Assembly (NCBI GenBank): GCA_030696455.1
Contig: JAUYSH010000106.1
Location: 1 to 49,294, forward strand
Source of the DNA: Elusimicrobiota bacterium
Lineage (GTDB): Bacteria > Elusimicrobiota > Elusimicrobia > UBA1565 > UBA9628
DNA length: 49,294 nucleotides
Reading direction: 5' to 3'
Shown here piece after piece: positions 1 through 6,076 of the stretch. The translations under genes and the position numbers were made by a program. How positions within the stretch are numbered: the stretch's first letter is position 1; each line of letters begins with the position of its first letter. Below the pieces are notes generated by a model. That model was not told where the DNA came from. It saw only the letters and a list, made by a program, of their open reading frames with translations, and did not search any database.

Positions 1-169
1 TTCGATCGATTTGAACGGCTCAAGGCAAAAGAAACGGCTCTACTGACCTGGTAACGAAACCAGGTCTATCTTGGACAAAGGAGGCACGGCTTAACGGCAA
101 CGGCTACGGTAACATCTCTTAATGAGTTGACAGGCCGGGCCGGAAACGGCAAGAGGATGAGGGTGAGTT
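1..169. other. Intergenic segment with hairpin and AACGGC repeats
   Basis: No gene is seen. Seven bases, GACCTGG (45-51), pair perfectly with CCAGGTC (60-66) around the loop TAACGAAA. The hexamer AACGGC recurs at 14, 33, 93, 99 and 145, three times followed by T. The segment lies downstream of the minus-strand lipoprotein gene ending at 170 and may belong to a gene left of the window. There is no T-tract after the hairpin on either strand, so it is not a standard terminator. A structured RNA is possible but unproven. Confidence 0.3.
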
Positions 170-850
170 TCATTTGACGCTCATCGCGGCGGCCAATTCG
201 AGGCCGGCGCGGTAGCCGGCCGACTCCAGGGCCTTGTCGGCGGCCCCTGCGCGGTCGGGGTCGAGGCCGGAGGCGGCGCCTGAGGCGCGCAGGGGGGAGC
301 CCTCTCCTTTAAGAAGCAAAGACGCGTTGGCGCGCACGGCGATGGTGCCCGCGATCAGGCTCGTCGGAAGGTCCATGGTATGCGCCGTCGCGGAGAGCTC
401 GGCGCAGCCGCGGCCGCCGCCGGTGTCGATCTTCTTCTCGCGCAAGGCGCGCGCCACGCCCGCGGCGAGGGGGCCGTCGGGAATTCTCAGGGCGACCGTG
501 CTCCACGGCGGGGCGCCTTCGCGCACGCGGGCGCGCACGCGCACGCGGACCATGCCGTCCCGGGTGTCCTCCTCGACCGCGGTGGAGGACTCGACGAAGC
601 CCCGGCTGCGGGACGTCGTGTGCTGCGCGGTCGTCACCGCGCCCTCGACGCGGGACCTGGACTCGACGGCGACCCCCGCCACCGATTCCACCGCCCGCCG
701 CCGCGCGTCGGTGACCGCGCGGTCGCGCGCGTCGGCCAGGCCGCGCGCGTCCACGGGCGCGAAGCCCTCGGCCTCGACGACCTTCGTCCGCGGCCCCGCG
801 TGGGAGCAGGCCGCCGAGGCCAGGGCCGCCGCGAGCGCCAGGCGCCTCAC
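170..850 (-). CDS. LPP20/FlgT-like lipoprotein
   Basis: A 226-residue exported protein. The N-terminus MRRLALAAALASAAC is a signal peptide ending in a lipobox-like Cys15, so it is probably a lipoprotein. Residues 25-75 (a VVEAEGFAPV segment followed by Ala/Arg-rich DARDRAVTDARRRAVESVAGVAVESRS) resemble the N-terminal domain shared by FlgT and LPP20-type proteins, in which a helix carrying repeated Ala/Arg precedes a GVxVES-like strand. The start overlaps the stop of the upstream lipoprotein gene by 4 bases, so the two are translationally coupled. With the CsgG/FlgO-like gene further upstream it recalls the flgO-flgP-flgT set of vibrios. Family assignment is by pattern only; the cellular role here is inferred as outer-membrane or periplasmic. 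Confidence 0.7.
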   Translation of the reverse strand: MRRLALAAALASAACSHAGPRTKVVEAEGFAPVDARGLADARDRAVTDARRRAVESVAGVAVESRSRVEGAVTTAQHTTSRSRGFVESSTAVEEDTRDGMVRVRVRARVREGAPPWSTVALRIPDGPLAAGVARALREKKIDTGGGRGCAELSATAHTMDLPTSLIAGTIAVRANASLLLKGEGSPLRASGAASGLDPDRAGAADKALESAGYRAGLELAAAMSVK

Positions 851-1287
851 TGGAGGCGGCTCCCCAGCGACTTCTCGAGGGCCGACTTGGGCAGGCGCAA
901 GGTCACCACGCAGCCGTTGTCGGAGGTGAACTCGGACTTGTGGATCTCCGCGCCGCGGATCACGTCGTCGACGCGCGCCGACAGGACCGAGTCGGTCTCG
1001 AGCGCGCGCTCCACGCTGACGCCGCCCTCGAGCCGCACGCCCTTGATCATCGACAGCAGCTCGTACTGCGCCTTGACGATGGCCGCGTCGCGGGCCAGCG
1101 CCAGGCGCTGGGTGTCCGTCTTGAGCGCCGGATCGGAGGCGCCGATGCCGATCGCCTCCAGGTAGGCGCCGCGCACCGGCTTCTGGTCGATGACCCGGTC
1201 CACGTTCCCGTCGTGCACGCGCCGCGTCACGCCCCCGCAGCCCGCCAGGACCGCGACCGCCAGCAAACCGACCGCTTTTATCTTCAT
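847..1287 (-). CDS. LPP20/FlgP-like lipoprotein
   Basis: A 146-residue lipoprotein. The start at 1287 is chosen because AGGAGGT lies 4-10 bases upstream (1292-1298) and because it places MKIKAVGLLAVAVLAGC as a textbook signal peptide with LAGC lipobox; an ATG further upstream has neither advantage. The mature part contains the LPP20-like run of alternating Ala/Arg residues (TQRLALARDAAIVKAQYELL) followed by GVRLEGGVSVE, as in FlgP. It sits 17 bases after the CsgG/FlgO-like gene and overlaps the next lipoprotein gene by 4 bases, so all three form one operon under the riboswitch at 2147-2258. The exact partner complex is not evident from sequence. Confidence 0.7.
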   Translation of the reverse strand: MKIKAVGLLAVAVLAGCGGVTRRVHDGNVDRVIDQKPVRGAYLEAIGIGASDPALKTDTQRLALARDAAIVKAQYELLSMIKGVRLEGGVSVERALETDSVLSARVDDVIRGAEIHKSEFTSDNGCVVTLRLPKSALEKSLGSRLQ

Positions 1288-1304
1288 GCGACCTCCTCGA
1301 ATCG

Positions 1305-2144
1305 TCATCCTTCGCACAGCCTCGACAGAACCTGTATCTCCTGAAGGCCCCTCGCCAGGGCCGCCTGCTCCGGCGGCGTCAACGGGGTGCGCGCCGGCGA
1401 GTCGTAGCGCTCCTGCAGCTTCAGGAAGAACCGCTTTTTGATCTCGGCGTTCATGATCTCCGAGCCGGGATTGCGCTTGAGCGAGCGGATGCTGAAGGCC
1501 GGGTCCTTGAGGCGCTCGGCCCAGTAGCGGGCCTTGAAGTCGACGATGCGCCGCTCGACCTCGTCGACGCTCGTCCGGCAGGAGGCGCCGCTTTTGAACG
1601 GCTCGTCGCCGAGGTCGGGAACGGGGACGATCCAGGTCGAAGGATCCTCGCCGATCGATCGCTCCTCCCAGTCCTTGGCGACGTTCACGGTGTCCGCCGC
1701 CAGCACCTGCGCGGTCTCGGCGTGGATCAGGCGCGCGTTGATCTCGACGCGCTCGCCCTTGAGCTCGACGATGGTCCCGGTCAGGATGGCGTCGACGCCG
1801 AGCACCTTGCCGAGCGTCTTCACCGTGTCCTGGTCCATGATGCCGAACACGCCCAGGCGCTGCTCCTCGAGGATCTTGTCGAGGAAGCGGCGCTCGATGA
1901 GGTCGAGTTCGCCGCGCGCGAGGATCTGGATGACGAGCCGCTCGGAGACGACGGCCCCGGAGAAGGAGCCGGCCCCGCGCGGGGCGGTGAAGGGGACGAC
2001 GGCCACGCGCTTGACCTGCCGGGCGGCCGCCGCGGCGGCGACGGCCTGGGCCATGCCCTTGATGTCTTCCGAGGCCCGCGCCGCGGAGGCGAGGGCGAAG
2101 GCGGCCAGCAGCGCCGCGAGGACTGATGCTCGGAAGACTCCCAT
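1305..2144 (-). CDS. CsgG/FlgO-family outer-membrane assembly protein
   Basis: A 279-residue exported protein with signal peptide MGVFRASVLAALLAAFALASAARA. Residues 45-150 show the CsgG/FlgO pattern: a VKRVAVVPFT strand, a SERLVIQIL helix, ELDLIERRFLDKILEEQRLG, and VLGVDAILTGTIVELKGERVEINARL. Members of this family assemble or stabilise surface structures in the outer membrane (curli export channel, or the FlgO component next to the flagellar H-ring). The C-terminal 100 residues are not recognised. First gene of an operon with two LPP20-type lipoproteins; the 5' leader carries a GEMM-like riboswitch, so expression is probably tied to a cyclic dinucleotide. No flagellar structural genes are in the window, so a pilus, adhesion or envelope role is as likely. 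Confidence 0.72.
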   Translation of the reverse strand: MGVFRASVLAALLAAFALASAARASEDIKGMAQAVAAAAAARQVKRVAVVPFTAPRGAGSFSGAVVSERLVIQILARGELDLIERRFLDKILEEQRLGVFGIMDQDTVKTLGKVLGVDAILTGTIVELKGERVEINARLIHAETAQVLAADTVNVAKDWEERSIGEDPSTWIVPVPDLGDEPFKSGASCRTSVDEVERRIVDFKARYWAERLKDPAFSIRSLKRNPGSEIMNAEIKKRFFLKLQERYDSPARTPLTPPEQAALARGLQEIQVLSRLCEG

Positions 2145-2146
2145 GA

Positions 2147-2258
2147 TCGATGGAGTCGTTCGTTTCGGCGGCCCGGCCGGCTTGGCGCTCTCGCGCCGTC
2201 AGCCCCGTCGGCTTTGCGGCCCCGGGTTTCCCCGGGTGTGCCCTTCTCGGCCAATCGA
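2147..2258 (-). ncRNA. GEMM-class (cyclic-di-GMP-I) riboswitch candidate
   Basis: Read on the minus strand, the leader contains in order GGGCACACC (2243-2235), a perfect CCCGGG-GAAA-CCCGGG hairpin (2236-2221), GCCGCAAAGCC (2220-2210), a GGGGCUGA segment, a GGCGC-GAGA-GCGCC hairpin, and AAGCCGGCCGGGCCGCC. This matches the order of GEMM elements in the Vibrio Vc2 RNA: GGGCAAACC, GNRA-capped P1b, GACGCAAAGCC, GGCCUAA, second hairpin, GGUAGCGGGGUUACC. An outer helix can form between UCGAUUGG (2258-2251) and CCAUCGA (2153-2147), the latter only 2 bases from the start codon, which suggests control of translation start. The ligand (c-di-GMP versus the 3',3'-cGAMP variant) is not settled by eye. Confidence 0.7.
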
Positions 2259-2268
2259 CTGCGCTAGG

Positions 2269-2297
2269 AGTCTAACAGCCGGAATGTTTACTGTAAA
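2269..2297 (-). promoter_or_regulatory. Promoter of the riboswitch/CsgG-FlgO operon
   Basis: On the minus strand TTTACA (2297-2292) and TAGACT (2274-2269) are separated by 17 bases. A start near 2262 would give a leader of about 118 bases that contains exactly the riboswitch. Confidence 0.6.
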
Positions 2298-2319
2298 TTC
2301 ACCATCGTGTTACGCGGGG

Positions 2320-3018
2320 TTACGGCCGTGTTACTCGCCGATCCCCAAGGAAGCAATACCCGAAATTCTTCACGTTAACGATGCGTTCGGAGAGCTCCTT
2401 GGGCAGCGATTTCTTCAGCCGGTTGAGCAGCACGTCGAGCGCGCGGGACAGCCCGGGGTCCTCGACGCCCTCGACCATGCGATACAGGTCCTCCCGCGAG
2501 ACGGGCTGGGGGCCGCGCTCGACGAGGATGTGGAAAAGGGCGAAGGCCTTCGGCGTCAGCTCCGCGACGGGGACGTCCTTCCAGAACACGCGGCGGTCCT
2601 CCCGGTGCAAGGCCAACTCGCCGTGAGCGAGCACGCCCGGCTCCTGCTTGGCGCGCTTGAACAGGGCGCCGAGGGTGGCCAGCAGCTCGCGGGGGCTGTC
2701 GGACTTGCCGACGAAGTAGTCCGCGCCGTTCTCGAGGCCGAGCACCTTCTCGCGTCCGTGCGCGGTGAAGAGCACCACGGGCACCCGGGCCAAAGCGGGG
2801 ATCGCGCGCAGCTTGGCGCACACCTCGCTGCCGTTCTGGTCGGGGAGCACGAAGTCGAGCAGGACGCAGTCGGGCTTGCGCTGGACCGCGGCCTCCAGGG
2901 CCCGCGCTCCGGTGACGGCGTACTCCACCTGCGCGTAGGCGGCGGCCGCGAACCACAGCTTGAGCAGCTCGATCCAGCCCGCGTCGTCCTCGACCACCAG
3001 TATCCGCTCGGAATGCAT
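2320..3018 (-). CDS. OmpR-type DNA-binding response regulator
   Basis: A 232-residue two-domain regulator. The receiver domain (1-118) has acidic pair Asp11/Asp12, phospho-acceptor Asp55 in CVLLDFVLPD, Thr85 and Lys105 (YFVGK). The C-terminal winged helix (about 125-228) has the OmpR signature LTPKAFALFHILVE and a closing VNVKNFGYCF hairpin. No cognate histidine kinase is adjacent, so it is an orphan here. The start at 3018 is chosen because the receiver begins there and because TTGACG-17-TATACT ends 7 bases before this ATG; no Shine-Dalgarno sequence is present, so the message is probably leaderless. Its upstream region contains the long inverted repeat at 3068-3132. Confidence 0.92.
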   Translation of the reverse strand: MHSERILVVEDDAGWIELLKLWFAAAAYAQVEYAVTGARALEAAVQRKPDCVLLDFVLPDQNGSEVCAKLRAIPALARVPVVLFTAHGREKVLGLENGADYFVGKSDSPRELLATLGALFKRAKQEPGVLAHGELALHREDRRVFWKDVPVAELTPKAFALFHILVERGPQPVSREDLYRMVEGVEDPGLSRALDVLLNRLKKSLPKELSERIVNVKNFGYCFLGDRRVTRP

Positions 3019-3025
3019 CTTCAGG

Positions 3026-3054
3026 AGTATAAAGGGGGGGCGCCCCGCCGTCAA
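3026..3054 (-). promoter_or_regulatory. Leaderless promoter of the response regulator
   Basis: On the minus strand TTGACG (3054-3049), 17-base spacer, TATACT (3031-3026), then 7 bases to the ATG at 3018. Transcription should begin at or within a base or two of the start codon. Confidence 0.75.
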
Positions 3055-3067
3055 TGGCGCCGAATAT

Positions 3068-3132
3068 GGTGTCAGGCATATCGTTCTTTGCATAACTCGG
3101 CGAGTTGTGCAAAGAACGATATGCCTGACACC
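3068..3132. repeat. Long inverted repeat, copy 1
   Basis: A 25-bp arm beginning GGTGTCAGGCATATCG (3068-3092) is repeated perfectly inverted at 3108-3132. The centre pairs further (AACTC 3094-3098 with GAGTT 3102-3106, one T-G opposition between), giving about 31 pairs round a 3-base loop. It lies between two divergent promoters. A second element with the same outer sequence type (TGGTGYCAGGC...TTGCRTAACT) is at 22954-23034. The ends GGTGYCAGGC resemble REP-type repeats mobilised by IS200-like REP transposases. No transposase is in the window. Confidence 0.9.
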
Positions 3133-3144
3133 GGCCTGGGGGTC

Positions 3145-3173
3145 TTGACGGATCTTATTTTTCGTTGTATAGT
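3145..3173 (+). promoter_or_regulatory. Promoter of the NmrA/GbsR operon
   Basis: TTGACG (3145-3150), a 17-base spacer and TATAGT (3168-3173). Transcription would start near 3180, inside the palindrome at 3172-3197, so binding there should block initiation. The gene has an AAGGAG ribosome binding site, unlike the leaderless genes around it. Confidence 0.8.
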
Positions 3174-3197
3174 ACATTCAGAAGTAATTGAAAGTAC
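3172..3197. promoter_or_regulatory. 26-bp palindromic operator
   Basis: GTACATTCA (3172-3180), 8-base spacer, TGAAAGTAC (3189-3197). The half-sites are inverted copies matching at 8 of 9 positions. It overlaps the end of the -10 hexamer and the expected transcription start. The second gene of the operon encodes a GbsR/MarR-like regulator, so autorepression is the natural reading. Confidence 0.75.
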
Positions 3198-3215
3198 GGA
3201 AAAGGAGCGAAAATC

Positions 3216-4157
3216 ATGAACGCGCCGCTCGACGTCGTCACCGGGGCTTTCAGCTACTCCGGAGGGTACGTGGCCGAGCGCCTGCTCGCGGCGGGGCGCC
3301 GGGTCGCCACCTTGACCGGCCATCCCGGCCGTCCGTCCCCGCTCCAAGGGCGGGTCGCGGCCCATCCGCTCGACTTCGCCCGTCCCGACCGGCTGGCCGA
3401 GTCCCTGCGGGGCGTCGATACGCTGTACAACAACTATTGGGTCCGCTTCGCGCACGGCGGGATGACGCACGAGCGGGCGGTCCGCAACAGCGAGATCCTC
3501 TTTCAGGCGGCCGCGAAGGCCGGGGTGCGGCGCATCGTCCATGTCAGCATCGCCAACGCGGACCCGGGCTCCGACCTCCCTTACTACCGGGGAAAGGGCT
3601 TGGTCGAGCAGGCGTTGAAGGCGGCCGGCCCTTCCTATGCGATCCTGGGCCCCACCGTCCTGTTCGGCGGCTACGACGTGCTCATCAACAACATCGCCTG
3701 GATGCTCCGCCGCTTCCCGGCGTTCGCGATCATCGGCGACGGACGCTACCCGATCCAGCCCATCGCCGTGGAGGACCTGGCCGACCTCGCGGTCGCGGCC
3801 GGAGCCGGCGAAGGGAACACCTCCGCGGACGCGGTCGGCCCCGAGGTCTTCGCTTACGAGGACCTCGTCCGGCTCCTGGCCGAGAGGATCGGACGACGAC
3901 CGTGGTTCTTCAAGGTCGGACCGCGGGCGGGGCTGGCGCTGGCGGCGGGGCTTGGGCTTCTGACCGGCGACGTCGTGCTCACGCAAGAGGAGGTCGACGG
4001 GCTCACCCGGGGCCTTCTGAAGTCGAAGCGGCCGGCGACCGGGCGGCGCGCGTTCAAGGCCTGGCTCGCCGCGGAGGGCGGGGACCTCGGCCGCGACTAC
4101 CACAACGAGCTGAAAAGGCATTTCGAAGGGGGGGAAACCGAATGGGAGCCGAGCTGA
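3216..4157 (+). CDS. NmrA-like NAD(P)-binding epimerase/reductase
   Basis: A 313-residue protein of the atypical short-chain dehydrogenase group (NmrA / complex I NDUFA9-like). The N-terminal Rossmann motif is TGAFSYSGGYV (residues 9-19), a variant of TGxxGxxG; an IVHVSIANAD strand and a YRGKGLVEQAL helix (about 128-138) carry the Tyr and Lys seen in extended family members. The C-terminal part (PIQPIAVEDLADLAV, then FKAWL) fits substrate-domain elements of NDUFA9-type proteins. It has a clear ribosome binding site (AAGGAG) and overlaps the regulator gene by 16 bases. Substrate is unknown; co-regulation with the GbsR-like gene suggests a stress- or ligand-induced function. Confidence 0.82.
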   Translation: MNAPLDVVTGAFSYSGGYVAERLLAAGRRVATLTGHPGRPSPLQGRVAAHPLDFARPDRLAESLRGVDTLYNNYWVRFAHGGMTHERAVRNSEILFQAAAKAGVRRIVHVSIANADPGSDLPYYRGKGLVEQALKAAGPSYAILGPTVLFGGYDVLINNIAWMLRRFPAFAIIGDGRYPIQPIAVEDLADLAVAAGAGEGNTSADAVGPEVFAYEDLVRLLAERIGRRPWFFKVGPRAGLALAAGLGLLTGDVVLTQEEVDGLTRGLLKSKRPATGRRAFKAWLAAEGGDLGRDYHNELKRHFEGGETEWEPS

Positions 4158-4657
4158 AGTCCGCGAAGGAGAAGTTCGTCGAGTCCTGGGGGCAGATGGG
4201 CGGCGCCTGGGGCATCAACAAGACGATGGCGCGCATGCACGCCTTGCTCATGATCTCCGACGTCCCGCTGACGGCCGACGACATCATGGCCGCGCTGGCC
4301 GTCAGCCGGGGCAACACCAGCATGAACCTTCGCGCCCTCGTGGATTGGGGGCTGGTCCGGCGGACGTCCTTGCCCCGGGACCGCAAGGAGTATTTCACGT
4401 GCGAGAAGGACGTTTGGACGATGTGCTGCCGGATCGCGCGGGAGCGCAAGAAAAGGGAGATCGAGCCCGTGATCGGGGCGATCGACGAGTGCCTCAAGGA
4501 GGCCGGGGGAGACAAAGAGGCCGCCGCCTTCCGCAAGAAGCTCAATGAGCTCCTGGAGCTGGTCCGCCTGCTCGATTTCGTGCTCGGAAAGGTCGGAAAT
4601 CAGGAAAAAGCGGCGGTTCTGCCGAAAGTACTGACCTTACTCAAGGCGATGGCCTAG
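4142..4657 (+). CDS. GbsR/MarR-like transcriptional regulator
   Basis: A 171-residue cytoplasmic DNA-binding protein. Residues 20-85 form a winged helix-turn-helix: the INKTMARMHALLMISDVPLT opening, the recognition region MAALAVSRGNTSMNLRALVDWGLV and a wing ending in DRKEYFTC. This order is typical of the GbsR branch of MarR-type regulators. The C-terminal half is helical and Lys/Glu-rich, as expected for a dimerisation region. It overlaps the reductase gene and most likely represses their shared promoter through the palindrome at 3172-3197. A single half-site GAAAGTAC (4624-4631) lies in its own 3' end, before the promoter of the peptide-modification operon. Confidence 0.85.
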   Translation: MGAELKSAKEKFVESWGQMGGAWGINKTMARMHALLMISDVPLTADDIMAALAVSRGNTSMNLRALVDWGLVRRTSLPRDRKEYFTCEKDVWTMCCRIARERKKREIEPVIGAIDECLKEAGGDKEAAAFRKKLNELLELVRLLDFVLGKVGNQEKAAVLPKVLTLLKAMA

Positions 4658-4663
4658 CCGTGG

Positions 4664-4669
4664 TATAAT
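4664..4669 (+). promoter_or_regulatory. -10 element of the radical SAM/prenyl operon
   Basis: Perfect TATAAT at 4664-4669, 11 bases before the ATG at 4681. No good -35 hexamer is seen at 16-18 bases. The 5' leader would be only a few bases long and lacks a Shine-Dalgarno sequence. Confidence 0.6.
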
Positions 4670-4680
4670 TGAGGACCCCC

Positions 4681-5628
4681 ATGCCGATTTCCCTTTTGAA
4701 GGTGGAAGATTCGTTGACCCGGGTCCGCTCCGGCCTGGAAAGCCGCGCCCGGCGCATCGAGGGGCGCGTCGGCCAGGAATTGGCCTCCCACATCGCCCGG
4801 CCGGGGAAGATGCTGCGCTCGCGCTTCGCGCTGCTCCTGGCGGGGGCCTTGGGCGTCGACCTGGACAAGGCCGAGGGCGTGGCCCGGGCCATGGAGCTCG
4901 TCCACAACGCCAGCCTGCTCCATGACGACTGCGTGGATGAGGCGGACCTCCGGCGAGGACATCCCACGCCCAACAAGGTGTTCGGCACCACCGTGGGCCT
5001 TCTGCTCGGGGACCTCGCCTTCGCGCAGGGCCTCGAGGAGGCCATCGACATCTCCCCGAACGCGCCCAAGCTCCTGGTCACGACCGTGCGCGAGATGACG
5101 GTGGGCGAGCTGCAGGAGGAGTTCCTGAAGGGGTCCCTCGAGGTCAGCGTCGACGCCTACATGGGCGTCGCCTCCCGCAAGACCGGCGCCCTGTTCGAGT
5201 GGGCCGGCGCCGTCCTCTCCGAGCTGTCCCCTTTTCCGCATGAGCAAAGCGACCCGCCCCGGCTGGCCTGCGCGGCCGGTATTTTGCTCCAGATCGTGGA
5301 CGACATCCACGATTACACCTTGACCGAGCGCGTCTCCGGAAAGGACGAAGGCCAGGACCTCGCCAACCGGAAGCTGACATTGCCGTGCATCTACGCGATC
5401 GGCGACAAGGGCACCCGCGAGGAATTCCTGGCCCTGTGGAACGAGCCGAAGCCCGACGCGACGAAGATCGCCAAGCTTTTGAAGGACCGCGGCCATATCC
5501 AGAAGACGCGGGAGAAGGGGCGCGAGATCACGGACTCGATGCTGGCCATGATCAAGAACCTGCCCTGCAAGGCCGAAGCCACCGAGCTCGCCTTTTTCGT
5601 CGAGGTCATGGCCAAGAGGGAGTTTTAA
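4681..5628 (+). CDS. Polyprenyl diphosphate synthase
   Basis: A 315-residue all-helical trans-prenyltransferase that condenses isopentenyl diphosphate onto allylic diphosphates. The first Asp-rich motif is DDCVD (82-86) followed by RRGHPT; the second is DDIHD (207-211), preceded by LQIV and followed by KDEGQDL. Both motifs are complete, so an active enzyme is expected. Chain length cannot be read reliably; the absence of bulky residues just before the first motif would permit a medium or long chain. ATG at 4681 is preferred over an upstream TTG because TATAAT ends 11 bases before it. First gene of the operon leading to the radical SAM enzymes; it abuts the PqqD-like gene with no spacing, so its product is probably the donor for the UbiA enzyme. 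Confidence 0.9.
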   Translation: MPISLLKVEDSLTRVRSGLESRARRIEGRVGQELASHIARPGKMLRSRFALLLAGALGVDLDKAEGVARAMELVHNASLLHDDCVDEADLRRGHPTPNKVFGTTVGLLLGDLAFAQGLEEAIDISPNAPKLLVTTVREMTVGELQEEFLKGSLEVSVDAYMGVASRKTGALFEWAGAVLSELSPFPHEQSDPPRLACAAGILLQIVDDIHDYTLTERVSGKDEGQDLANRKLTLPCIYAIGDKGTREEFLALWNEPKPDATKIAKLLKDRGHIQKTREKGREITDSMLAMIKNLPCKAEATELAFFVEVMAKREF

Positions 5629-6069
5629 ATGTCGTACGAAGCCCTGCTGCGCAAGGCGTGGAAGAGCGGGGACTTCGTCGTCGGAGAGGCCGAGGCGGCG
5701 CAAGCCGACCCGGCCGACGCGGCGAGCTGGCGCAAGGTGCGCCTCGAGATGGAAGAGATCGCGGCGCGCGAGGTCTGGGACGCCAACTCCTGCCTCGTCG
5801 CCCACAGAGAGGGAATCATGAAGCTTGCTCCATTCGTCAAGTTCCGGGAAGAGAAGTTCGGCGCGGTGCTGTTCGAGACGCGCTCCGAGAAGGTGTACAC
5901 GCTCAGCCCCACCGGCGCGGCCGTCGTGCGCGAGGTCATCGCGGGCGCGGAGTCGGCCAACCTCGTCTCCAAGCTCAAGGAGAAGTTCGAGGATCCGACG
6001 GGCAAGATGGCGGCGGAAGCCGAGTCGTTCCTCGCCCAGCTCAAGGAAAAAGGCCTCATCGTCGAGTGA
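5629..6069 (+). CDS. PqqD/MftB-like peptide-binding protein
   Basis: A 146-residue protein. Residues about 64-146 match the PqqD fold: FVKFREEKFGAVLFETRSEK, then VYTLSPTGAAVVREVIAGA, and a C-terminal FLAQLKEKGLI helix. PqqD-type domains (RiPP recognition elements) bind the leader of a precursor peptide and hand it to radical SAM enzymes. The first 63 residues (Trp- and Glu-containing, not recognised) are unusual. An internal ATG at 5818, preceded by AGAGGGA, could start an 83-residue stand-alone PqqD. The ATG follows the prenyl synthase stop immediately and the radical SAM A gene begins 7 bases downstream. Partner is presumably the 39-residue peptide at 8946. Confidence 0.82.
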   Translation: MSYEALLRKAWKSGDFVVGEAEAAQADPADAASWRKVRLEMEEIAAREVWDANSCLVAHREGIMKLAPFVKFREEKFGAVLFETRSEKVYTLSPTGAAVVREVIAGAESANLVSKLKEKFEDPTGKMAAEAESFLAQLKEKGLIVE

Positions 6070-6076
6070 TCGAATC

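Noticed and set aside
3053-3061. TCAATGGCGCC beside inverted repeat copy 1 taken as a fully conserved flank with copy 2
   Set aside because: TCAA is part of the TTGACG -35 of the response regulator, so only GGCGCC can be counted as shared.
5629-5817. N-terminal 63 residues of the PqqD-like protein as a second precursor peptide
   Set aside because: It is in frame with the PqqD domain and has no stop; it lacks the WxxP leader and its own ribosome binding site.
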